From an uncultured Labedella sp. (lineage in GTDB: Bacteria > Actinomycetota > Actinomycetes > Actinomycetales > Microbacteriaceae), in NCBI GenBank assembly GCA_934636065.1, contig CAKTZW010000139.1:1-5836 (forward strand): a stretch of 5,836 nt of DNA, given 5' to 3'. The position numbers were made by a program, and so were the translations under genes. Positions 1 through 5,723 of the stretch are shown piece after piece; the first letter of the stretch is position 1, and each line of letters starts with the position of its first letter. A model generated the notes under the pieces. That model worked only from the letters and a program-made list of their open reading frames with translations. It searched no databases and was not told where the DNA came from.

Positions 1-51
1 GCCATCGTGGCGTTCTCGGCGGCCGAGGTCTACGCCATCGCCGAGCTGATC
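1..51 (+). other. Possible plus-strand coding fragment (integrase-like?) at a junction
   Basis: In frame 1 the first 17 plus-strand codons all end in G or C and have AT-rich second positions, the pattern of a real gene in this genome. They encode AIVAFSAAEVYAIAELI, which resembles the start of the catalytic domain of actinobacterial tyrosine integrases (the '..AEVYAIADAI..RYRALV' region). The overlapping minus-strand frame has six A/T-ending codons in the same stretch, unlike the rest of the transporter. After about position 51 the signal switches to the minus strand. The fragment is too short to assign firmly, and the plus-strand frame beyond it is only the antisense of the transporter. It may be the edge of an assembly chimera or a real insertion boundary. 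Confidence 0.25.
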
Positions 52-2760
52 CGACGCCAGCGCGGCGGGGCGGCCGAGGGTCAGGGCGGAGTAGTGGGCC
101 GGCAGCAGGTCGGCGATCCGGTCCCGGTCGCGGACGGCGAGGACCACGGCGGTCTCGCTGCTGCCCACGGCGAGGTCGTCGAGCAGGCTGGCCAGCGCGG
201 CCCGGTCGTCGAGGTCGGTGACCAGGTCGGCGTGGTCGACGAGCACGAGGGCGGGCCGGGCGCGCAGCACGGTGGCCAGCACCTGACGCAGCCCGGGCGT
301 CTCGGCGCAGTCGACGTGGCCGACCACCCGTCGGACCGCCGCGGCCTGCTCGGGCAGCACCAGACCGGCCACCTTGACCTGACCGGAGACCAGGCGCATC
401 CGGCCGCCGAGGGTGAGCAGCAGGGCGGTCTTGCCGGCGTGCGGCGGGCCGTCGACGACGACCAGCTCGCGCGGCATCGCGGCCAGCGCCACCGGCGTGC
501 CGCCGAGCTGCAGCCCCGCGTAGACGACGTGCGGGTCGTCCTCGGTGGGCCAACCGGCCAGCCCGACCTGGTGCGCCAGGCCCTCGCCCTCGACGTCGAA
601 GTGGGGGAGCGCGCGGTCGAGGCGCTTCGGGATCCACCACGCGCGGTCGCCGAGCAGTGCGAGGATCGCGGGGATGAGCGTCATGCGCACGACGAACGCG
701 TCGATGAACACACCCGTCGCGAGGCCGAGCGCGATCGGCTTGATGTTCGTGTCGCCCTCGGGCACGAAGGCCGCGAACACCGCGAACATGATGACCGCCG
801 CAGCCGTGACGACCTTCGCGGAGCCGAGGAAACCCGTCTCGATCGAGCGCCGGGCGTCTCCCGAGTGCACGTAGTCCTCGCGCATGCGGGCGACGAGGAA
901 GACCTCGTAGTCCATCGCGAGACCGAACAGGACACCCATGAGGATGATCGGCATGAAGCTGATGACGGGCCCCGTGTTCGCGACGTGGAGCAGGTCGGCC
1001 CCCACACCGTTCTCGAACACGAGGGCGACGACGCCGAACGACGCGAGCACCGACAGCAGGTACCCGAGCGCCGCCGTGACAGGGACCCAGATCGAGCGGA
1101 ACACCATCGTGAGCAGGACGAGCGAGAGACCGACGACGAGGATGCCGAACGGCAGCAGCGCGCGGCCGAGCAGGTCGGAGATGTCGATGCCGACGGCCGT
1201 GAAGCCCGTGACGGAGAGGTCGACGTCGTACTCGTCGAGGAAGTAGTCGTGCATGTCGCGGATCTCCGCGACCAGGGCCTTGGTCTCGACGCTGTCGGGC
1301 GCGCCCTCGGGCACGACCTGGATGATGCCCGTGTCGGCCGTCATGTTCGGCGTCGCGAGTGGCACGGCAGCGACGCCGTCGAGGTCCTCGAGCTCCGACT
1401 TGAGGTCGTCCATGAGTCCGAGCGGATCGGTGCTCTCGACGATCGTGCCCGTGACGATGAGCGGGCCGTTGAAGCCCTCACCGAAGTGCTCGGACGCGAG
1501 GTCGTAGCTCACTCGGGCGGGGTCGTCCTCCGGGAGCGCGCCGGCGTCGGGCAGGGCGAGCCGCAGACCGGTCGCCGGCAGCGCGAGGAGCGTGACCGCG
1601 CCGACGACGACGAGGATCGTGACGATCGGCCAACGCGTGGCTCCGCGCACCCAGCCGCGGAAGAAGCGATTGCCGGAGGCCGGCTCGTCCGTGGAGCTCG
1701 AGTGGGCGAGGCTGTCGTTCGAGATCGAGCGGTACTTCTTCGCGACGATGCGCTTGCCGGCGAACCCGAGGAGGGCCGGGATGAGGGTGAGGGAGATGAC
1801 GACGCCGATGCCCACGCCGACGGCAGCGGCGACGCCCATGACCGTGAGGAACGGGATGTTGGCGACGGCGAGGCCCACGAGCGCGATGATGACGGTGAGG
1901 CCCGCGAAGATGACGGCGGATCCCGCGGTCGCGACGGACTGCGCCGTCGACTCTTCGGGGTCCATGCCCCGTTTCAACTGGTCCTGGTGCCTCGAGATGA
2001 TGAAGAGGGCATAGTCGATGCCGACGGCGAGGCCGAGCATGAGCGCGAGCATCGGCGTCGTCGACGAGATGTCGGCGAACGCGGTCGAGAGGAAGATCAG
2101 GGCCATCGTGATGCCCACGCCCAGGATGGCCGTCAGCAGGGGCATGCCCGCGGCGAGGAAGGAGCCGAATGTAATGATGAGCACGACGAGCGCAACGGCG
2201 ACACCGACGAGCTCGACGAGGCTGAGCGCGGGGATGGCGGTGCTGTAGAGCTCCCCGCCGAGCGCGGCCTGCGCCCCCTCCGGCAGGTCGTCGGAGAGCG
2301 TCTCGGCGATGTCCGTGTTCGGCGTGATGTTCGACACCGCAGGGCAGGAGGCCGCGGTGATGGCCTGCGAGCGGATGATCGCGGCCTGCTCGTCGTCGGA
2401 GATCGCGCCGTCGACGTCCTCGCTGAAGGGGGAGACGGCCGAGTCGACGTCCGGGAGGTCGTCGATCTCGCTCACGGCGTCCTCGATCGCGCCCGTCACC
2501 TCGTCGTCCTCGACGGTCTTCCCGTCGGGCGCGACGACGACGATCTGCGCGGTCGCCCCACTCACCTGCGGGAAGGTCGCGCTGAGGCTGTCGAGGGCCT
2601 CCTGCGACTCCGTGCCCGGGATCGAGAAGCTCGTCTCCGTGCCCTGCTGGAAGAGGAGAGCGGAGCCGCCGGCGAGCGCGAGGATGATGATCCAGATCGC
2701 GACGACGGTCTTGCGCATGCGGAACGCCCAGCGTCCGAGCGAGTACAACAGTGAGGACAC
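1..2760 (-). CDS. MMPL/RND-family membrane transporter with C-terminal mini-ABC-like P-loop domain (3' end beyond window)
   Basis: This is a proton-driven exporter of the MMPL branch of the RND superfamily, in the cytoplasmic membrane; the substrate is unknown. The frame is open for 920 codons from a GTG at 2760 to the window edge. AGGAG lies 5 nt upstream, and the N-terminus (LYSLGRWAFRMRK, then a membrane helix at about 19-37) fits the family, so the internal ATG at residue 15 is less likely. Two RND-type repeats are visible. Each has an extracytoplasmic domain followed by a helix bundle with the Asp-Tyr pair typical of MMPL proton relays: D249-Y250 in GLAVGIDYALF and D617-Y618 in GLAMDYEVF. 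The MMPL part ends near 727 (RAWWIPKRLDR, FDVEGEG). About 190 further residues form a P-loop domain (see separate entry). Divergent from a TetR gene with shared operators, so TetR control is likely. In the last 17 codons (51-1) the coding signal is lost, so the true C-terminus is uncertain. Confidence 0.93.
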   Translation of the reverse strand, partial: MSSLLYSLGRWAFRMRKTVVAIWIIILALAGGSALLFQQGTETSFSIPGTESQEALDSLSATFPQVSGATAQIVVVAPDGKTVEDDEVTGAIEDAVSEIDDLPDVDSAVSPFSEDVDGAISDDEQAAIIRSQAITAASCPAVSNITPNTDIAETLSDDLPEGAQAALGGELYSTAIPALSLVELVGVAVALVVLIITFGSFLAAGMPLLTAILGVGITMALIFLSTAFADISSTTPMLALMLGLAVGIDYALFIISRHQDQLKRGMDPEESTAQSVATAGSAVIFAGLTVIIALVGLAVANIPFLTVMGVAAAVGVGIGVVISLTLIPALLGFAGKRIVAKKYRSISNDSLAHSSSTDEPASGNRFFRGWVRGATRWPIVTILVVVGAVTLLALPATGLRLALPDAGALPEDDPARVSYDLASEHFGEGFNGPLIVTGTIVESTDPLGLMDDLKSELEDLDGVAAVPLATPNMTADTGIIQVVPEGAPDSVETKALVAEIRDMHDYFLDEYDVDLSVTGFTAVGIDISDLLGRALLPFGILVVGLSLVLLTMVFRSIWVPVTAALGYLLSVLASFGVVALVFENGVGADLLHVANTGPVISFMPIILMGVLFGLAMDYEVFLVARMREDYVHSGDARRSIETGFLGSAKVVTAAAVIMFAVFAAFVPEGDTNIKPIALGLATGVFIDAFVVRMTLIPAILALLGDRAWWIPKRLDRALPHFDVEGEGLAHQVGLAGWPTEDDPHVVYAGLQLGGTPVALAAMPRELVVVDGPPHAGKTALLLTLGGRMRLVSGQVKVAGLVLPEQAAAVRRVVGHVDCAETPGLRQVLATVLRARPALVLVDHADLVTDLDDRAALASLLDDLAVGSSETAVVLAVRDRDRIADLLPAHYSALTLGRPAALASDQLGDGVDLGRRERHDG
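52..570 (-). other. C-terminal degenerate, shortened ABC-like ATP-binding domain of the MMPL protein
   Basis: This protein domain covers roughly residues 731-903 of the transporter. It has a clear Walker A, GPPHAGKT at 771-778, preceded by a beta strand (ELVVVD). A Walker-B-like strand ALVLVD ends at D841. The usual catalytic Glu after it is His (DHAD). No LSGGQ signature is visible; the matching stretch reads GLRQVLATVLRARP. The Q-loop Gln and switch His are not recognisable (VGHVD and LAVRDRD stand in their places). Only about 63 residues separate Walker A from Walker B, against roughly 110-120 in ordinary ABC ATPases, so the helical subdomain appears to be missing. The segment is more CTG-, ACC- and CGG-rich than the MMPL part, which prefers CTC, ACG and CGC. 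My recollection is that some actinobacterial MMPL proteins carry such a tail; nucleotide binding is plausible, ABC-style hydrolysis doubtful. Confidence 0.7.
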
Positions 2761-2790
2761 GCGGTCTCCTGAGGAAGGGGCGGGAAGAAT

Positions 2791-2842
2791 CGATACACCG
2801 GCGTATCCGATACACGAATGTATTCGATACACTGGTGTATCG
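2791..2842. promoter_or_regulatory. Triple operator: three near-palindromes at 17-bp spacing, probable TetR binding sites
   Basis: Three 18-bp near-palindromes follow each other in the same orientation: site 1 at 2791-2808 (CGATACACCGGCGTATCC), site 2 at 2808-2825 (CGATACACGAATGTATTC) and site 3 at 2825-2842 (CGATACACTGGTGTATCG). The left half CGATACAC is identical in all three; the right halves vary. Site 3 is nearly perfect, with 8-bp arms around a 2-bp centre. Centres lie at 2799.5, 2816.5 and 2833.5, exactly 17 bp apart, and neighbouring sites share one base. They lie between the divergent transporter and TetR genes and cover the transporter promoter, the usual arrangement for local repression and autoregulation. 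That the neighbouring TetR protein binds them is inferred from position. Confidence 0.8.
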
Positions 2843-2845
2843 CAA
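2817..2845 (-). promoter_or_regulatory. Probable promoter of the MMPL transporter gene
   Basis: Read on the minus strand, TTGCGA (2845-2840) is followed after exactly 17 nt by TACATT (2822-2817), a good match to a housekeeping sigma-70-type promoter. Transcription would start near 2810, giving a leader of about 50 nt before the GTG at 2760. The -35 lies in the right arm of operator site 3 and the -10 in the right arm of site 2, so a repressor bound there would block the polymerase. Confidence 0.55.
2828..2833 (+). promoter_or_regulatory. Candidate -10 element for the tetR-like gene
   Basis: TACACT is the best plus-strand -10-like hexamer upstream of the TetR gene. It lies inside operator site 3 and would give a leader of about 27 nt with a good ribosome binding site. 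No convincing -35 lies 16-18 bp upstream, so this is a weak call. Confidence 0.3.
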
Positions 2846-2866
2846 TCCCACTCAGGAAAGGCTCAG

Positions 2867-3556
2867 ATGTCTTCAGACGTCGATTCCTCGTCTCCGGCCG
2901 TCGACTCCGACCGCCGTCGCCGTACGCGCGAGCGCCTCATGGATGCGGCTTTCGACGTCTTCGCCGAGGTGGGGGTTCACGCCGCCTCGGTGGAGGCCAT
3001 CTGCGAACGCGCCGGGTTCTCCCGCGGGGCGTTCTACTCCAACTTCGACTCGAAGGAGGAGCTGTTCTTCGCGCTCGCCGACCGCGAGGTCGACAGGACC
3101 CTCGCGCAGGCCACCGACCTCGCGCGGGAGGTGCTGCCCGTGACCGCTCCGGACGGCGACGACGTGGTCGCCGAGATCGTCCGGACGATGATCCAGTTCG
3201 TCGGCGGCGAGGCCAATTGGCACCGCATCGTCGCCGAATACCGCCTGCTCGCGATGCGCAACGGCGATGTCGCGAAGCGCTTCCTCCACTTCTCCCGCCG
3301 ACTCAACGAACGCGTCGGCGACATGCTCGAGACGATCACGCTCGGCGCCGGACTGCGGTTCGTCGGCGATGTGCGACTCATCTCGCGCACCCTCATCGCG
3401 CTGTCGAACGGCATGACCGAGGGACGGATGCTCGGCGGAGACCTCTCCGGTGATGGCGGGGTCGACAGCGACTCGCTCGACTTCGAGGCGATCGTCGCCT
3501 ACGTGCAGCTCGTCACCGAGCAGACGGACGAAACCGGACGACCCGTCAGCGCGTGA
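2867..3556 (+). CDS. TetR/AcrR-family transcriptional regulator
   Basis: A one-component, ligand-responsive DNA-binding regulator, most likely a repressor of itself and of the divergent MMPL transporter. The protein is 229 aa. The start is ATG 2867, preceded by AGGAAAGG (2854-2861) with 5 nt spacing; the frame is open further upstream, but those codons are antisense to the transporter and lie across its promoter. After an acidic, Ser-rich tail (1-15) and a basic run RRRRTRERL, the TetR N-terminal domain follows at about 20-70. Its helix-turn-helix is SVEAICERAGFSRGAFYSNF (41-60), with the typical FYSNFDSKEELF continuation. Residues 75-229 are the mainly helical ligand-binding and dimerisation region; no subfamily or ligand can be named from it. 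Three adjacent operator-like palindromes begin 25-76 bp upstream of its start. Its last 11 bp overlap the 3' end of the convergent phosphatase gene. Confidence 0.93.
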   Translation: MSSDVDSSSPAVDSDRRRRTRERLMDAAFDVFAEVGVHAASVEAICERAGFSRGAFYSNFDSKEELFFALADREVDRTLAQATDLAREVLPVTAPDGDDVVAEIVRTMIQFVGGEANWHRIVAEYRLLAMRNGDVAKRFLHFSRRLNERVGDMLETITLGAGLRFVGDVRLISRTLIALSNGMTEGRMLGGDLSGDGGVDSDSLDFEAIVAYVQLVTEQTDETGRPVSA

Positions 3557-4886
3557 CGCGCGAGCCCAGCTCGCCGACCGGTTCGACGTCGACGGACGCT
3601 CGCTCCCGCCGCACGGCGACGACGGTCACGTCGTCGGGCAGGTGCCGAGTGCGCGCCACCGCGGCGAGGTCGTCGACGAGGGCCTGGGGGTCACCGGCTG
3701 CACGAGCGCGCGCGGCGACGGCGGCGATCGCCTCGAGGGCGTCGTCGTAGAGGTCGAGGACGCCGTCGCTGAACACGACGACCATGTCGCCGTCCTCCAG
3801 TGCGACGTCGCGCGTCGTCCACCCGCCGTCGAGGGCGATGCCGACCGGCAGCCCGTCCGAGGTCAACCGATCCCAGGTGCCGTCGGCGCGGACGAGGAGT
3901 CCGAGGCCGTGTCCGCCGTCGGAGTAGCGGAGGACGGCGTCGTGCACGCGGAGCCGTGCGTGGAAGAGCGTCGCGAAGACGACCGCGTCGCCGAGCTCCG
4001 TCGCCAGCATGTTGGACGCGCGCTCGAGCGCGATCGTCGGGTCGATCATCGACCGGGCGCTGCGCACCACGGCACGGACCGTCGCGGCGATCATGCCCGC
4101 TCCCGCGCCCTTGCCCATGACGTCGCCGATCGTGAAGGCGAGGCCCTCGTTCGTGCGGTACCAATCGAAGAAGTCCCCGCCGATCGCGCGCGATGGCACG
4201 CACACTCCGGCGATGCTCCATCCCGGCAACGCCTCGAGGGGCGGCGGCAGCAACGACTGCTGCACGTCCGCCGCGGTAGCGAGCTCGTTCGAGGCCTCTC
4301 TCTCCCGGGCGCGCACGATCTCGAGGCGTACCCGCGCCTGCTTCGACACCTCGTTGATGATGGCGGCGGCGATGCCGAACGACACAGCACTGAAGGCGCT
4401 CCGGATGAGTTCGTTCATGAGGATGCCGCGGTCGCCCCCGAGGATGAAGGGGAGCAGGAGGACCACGCACACGCCGACGAACGCGTAGACGACGTGACGG
4501 CGACCAGCCTCGACGGCGAACCACACGACGGGCAGCACCACGAGGGAGACGAAGATCGAGCGGCTCTCGCCCGTCGCGAAGCGCAGGACGCCGATGGCGA
4601 TGAAGTCGAGCGCCGGGACGAGGTTGGCGAACCGGTGGAACTCGGGTCGGGCCGAGACGAGAGCGGCGAGGGCCGTCGCGAGGGCGATGATGACGAGGCC
4701 CGAGACGAGACCGGGCACGCTCGTGATCACGAGGCTCGGGACGGTGGCGCTCGCGACGGCCGCGATGACGAAGATCGCGGTGATGGGCGCCTGACGCAGG
4801 AGTGCCGACGGCGTCTGCAGCCACCGACCCAGCGCCACGACGGTGTGGTTGCGGAGCGGACGCGGCGTCTCGGCCGTCCGGGTCAC
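3546..4886 (-). CDS. Membrane-anchored SpoIIE/RsbU-type PP2C serine phosphatase
   Basis: A 446-aa protein predicted to dephosphorylate a STAS-domain anti-sigma antagonist (RsbV/SpoIIAA type) in a partner-switching pathway, from the inner face of the membrane. Residues about 35-178 contain five or six hydrophobic segments, then a charged helical linker (180-203) and the family entry motif AADVQQSLLP (205-214). The catalytic domain has the metal-binding acidic residues in order: GGDFFDW (D238, D241), GDVMGKG (D255), FSDGVLD (D374, D378) and PDDVTVV (D418/D419). No PAS, GAF or response-regulator domain is present, so any signal would be read by the membrane part. I chose GTG 4886: GGAG lies 7 nt upstream, and it overlaps the stop of the HATPase gene as GTGA, indicating translational coupling. 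The longer frame upstream is a shadow of that gene. The stop lies within the 3' end of the convergent TetR gene. Confidence 0.92.
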   Translation of the reverse strand: MTRTAETPRPLRNHTVVALGRWLQTPSALLRQAPITAIFVIAAVASATVPSLVITSVPGLVSGLVIIALATALAALVSARPEFHRFANLVPALDFIAIGVLRFATGESRSIFVSLVVLPVVWFAVEAGRRHVVYAFVGVCVVLLLPFILGGDRGILMNELIRSAFSAVSFGIAAAIINEVSKQARVRLEIVRAREREASNELATAADVQQSLLPPPLEALPGWSIAGVCVPSRAIGGDFFDWYRTNEGLAFTIGDVMGKGAGAGMIAATVRAVVRSARSMIDPTIALERASNMLATELGDAVVFATLFHARLRVHDAVLRYSDGGHGLGLLVRADGTWDRLTSDGLPVGIALDGGWTTRDVALEDGDMVVVFSDGVLDLYDDALEAIAAVAARARAAGDPQALVDDLAAVARTRHLPDDVTVVAVRRERASVDVEPVGELGSRVTR

Positions 4887-5299
4887 GGTGCGTCTCCGTC
4901 GGCGCGCTTCTTCGAGATGGTCCATTCGTTCCCGCGTTCCGAGCGCCGGTATCTGAGCGAGTCGACGAGCATCTGGACGAAGGTGAGTCCACGGCCGCTC
5001 TCCGACATCTCGTCGGGCAGTGACATCTCGGCGAGATCGACGTCGGCGTGGACACCGCCGTCGGAGAGGATCGCCGTGAGGTCGTCCGACGTGCACGACA
5101 CGGTGAGGTGCCAGGTCACGCCATCGCCGGCGTCGGCGTGCTGGATGACGTTCGCCGCGAGCTCGATGATCGCGGTCTCGAACGCCATCCGGTCGGTCGG
5201 ACTCACCGTGGGGTCGGACGTCCACACCTCCTCGAGGAAGGCGTGGACGTCGTCCACGTCGTCCGGGGGCGAGCTGAGCAGCAGGGAGTGCTCCGTCAT
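4883..5299 (-). CDS. RsbW-like HATPase (anti-sigma factor / serine kinase family)
   Basis: A 138-aa soluble GHKL-fold ATP-binding protein of the RsbW/SpoIIAB group, which typically binds a sigma factor and phosphorylates a STAS antagonist. The N-box is FETAIIELAANVIQHA, with E46 and N50. The G1 region is LSDGGVH, with D80 and G82; it lacks the second glycine or proline of the usual D-x-G-x-[GP] box. The G2 box is SGRGL (102-105). The closing strand NEWTISK matches the family end. The length is typical. Start ATG 5299 has GGGGA about 7 nt upstream. It is the first gene of a two-gene operon whose second gene, the membrane phosphatase, overlaps it by 4 nt. A kinase and an opposing phosphatase made together fit a partner-switching module, but no STAS protein or sigma factor is in the window, so its target is unknown. 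Confidence 0.88.
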   Translation of the reverse strand: MTEHSLLLSSPPDDVDDVHAFLEEVWTSDPTVSPTDRMAFETAIIELAANVIQHADAGDGVTWHLTVSCTSDDLTAILSDGGVHADVDLAEMSLPDEMSESGRGLTFVQMLVDSLRYRRSERGNEWTISKKRADGDAP

Positions 5300-5404
5300 C
5301 GCTGGTCCCCTCGTTCCCCCCGGGCGGGATCACCGCGTCGCCGGAAGGCGGGCGGTCGACCACCGTCGGCACGTCGACGCGGCCCGACCAGGACCGCGCC
5401 CTTC

Positions 5405-5410
5405 ACCCTA
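5405..5410 (-). promoter_or_regulatory. Weak candidate -10 for the HATPase-phosphatase operon
   Basis: TAGGGT on the minus strand fits the TAnnnT -10 pattern and would give a leader of about 100 nt before ATG 5299. It lies just downstream, in the minus direction, of the hairpin at 5413-5433. There is no recognisable -35 at normal spacing, so an alternative sigma factor or a different start is equally possible. Confidence 0.2.
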
Positions 5411-5412
5411 AC

Positions 5413-5433
5413 CCGCCGGACGTCGTCCGGCGG
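5413..5433. repeat. Perfect inverted repeat in the divergent intergenic region
   Basis: CCGCCGGAC (5413-5421) and GTCCGGCGG (5425-5433) are perfect reverse complements around a GTC loop. This 9-bp stem lies between the HATPase operon and the DUF2945 gene. There is no T-run on either side: the plus strand continues AGCCCCG and the minus strand GGTTAGGG. An operator or a structured leader element is therefore as likely as a terminator. Confidence 0.5.
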
Positions 5434-5455
5434 AGCCCCGTCCGAGGGTCGGATT

Positions 5456-5481
5456 CTCCGGCGTGCAACGGGGTGCCGGAG
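5456..5481. promoter_or_regulatory. Inverted repeat upstream of the DUF2945 promoter, possible operator
   Basis: CTCCGGC (5456-5462) and GCCGGAG (5475-5481) form a 7-bp inverted repeat with a 12-nt spacer. The right arm falls where the -35 of the downstream promoter would be, so a bound protein could act there. Short GC-rich repeats like this also arise by chance in such DNA. Confidence 0.3.
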
Positions 5482-5496
5482 CGCCGATCACGACCG

Positions 5497-5502
5497 TACC
5501 GT
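5497..5502 (+). promoter_or_regulatory. -10 element for a leaderless transcript of the DUF2945 gene
   Basis: TACCGT matches the TAnnnT -10 consensus and ends 6 nt before the A of ATG 5509. The bases between it and the start (TGGCCC) hold no Shine-Dalgarno sequence. This spacing puts the transcription start at or next to the start codon, the standard layout of leaderless mRNAs, which are common in actinobacteria. Confidence 0.5.
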
Positions 5503-5508
5503 TGGCCC

Positions 5509-5712
5509 ATGAGCATCTCGACAGGCGACAAGGTCTCGTGGAACACCTCGCAGGGCACGACGCACGGGAAGGCCGTGCGGAAGCGCGTGAGCGAGTTCGA
5601 GTTCGACGGACAGACGTTCAAGCCCACCGACGACGACCCCTACTGGATCGTGGAATCCGACACGTCCGGCAAGCAGGCCGCGCACAAGGAGTCCTCGCTC
5701 ACGAAGAAGTAG
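5509..5712 (+). CDS. HVA1-family TUDOR-like small protein (DUF2945)
   Basis: A 67-aa basic, soluble protein. It matches my recollection of the DUF2945 / hypervirulence-associated TUDOR-domain family: N-terminal ISTGDKVSWNTSQGTTHGK, a central FDGQTFKPTDDDPYWIVES, and the hallmark end SGKQAAHKESSLTKK (compare the family's 'GkeaaHkpdaL'). The family is a small SH3/Tudor-like beta barrel, widespread in bacteria and fungi. Its molecular role is not established, although many members neighbour stress genes. I chose ATG 5509 because homology begins there and a -10 element lies directly upstream; a GTG at 5473 in the same frame would add 12 residues unlike the family and lacks a ribosome binding site. 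It is transcribed alone and ends at a strong terminator. Confidence 0.85.
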   Translation: MSISTGDKVSWNTSQGTTHGKAVRKRVSEFEFDGQTFKPTDDDPYWIVESDTSGKQAAHKESSLTKK

Positions 5713-5723
5713 CCGAAACACGG

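Noticed and set aside
7..2754. 915-codon open frame on the plus strand
   Set aside because: It is the exact antisense frame of the MMPL gene. Its product is an Asp/Glu/Arg-rich low-complexity chain typical of GC-rich shadows; only the first ~51 bases look coding on this strand.
1478..2851. 457-codon minus-strand open frame starting with an ATG upstream of the transporter
   Set aside because: Shifted frame of the MMPL gene. The product is Arg-rich and lacks membrane helices, while the overlapping GTG-started frame encodes a clear MMPL protein.
2309..2866. N-terminal extension of the TetR frame
   Set aside because: It is antisense to the transporter and crosses the promoter and operators. The ATG at 2867 has a good ribosome binding site and gives a normal-length TetR protein.
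3691..5055. 454-codon minus-strand open frame
   Set aside because: Arg-rich shifted frame over the phosphatase gene; no motif matches.
4887..5372. Upstream extension of the phosphatase frame to 5372
   Set aside because: This part is out of frame with the HATPase coding sequence and reads as Arg-rich noise. GTG 4886 with GGAG and the GTGA overlap is the better start.
3450..5411. 653-codon plus-strand open frame
   Set aside because: Antisense shadow of the phosphatase and HATPase genes; charged low-complexity product with no recognisable domain.
5488..5721. Minus-strand 77-codon frame over the DUF2945 gene
   Set aside because: Antisense of a well-supported small gene; no family resemblance and it runs into the terminator region.
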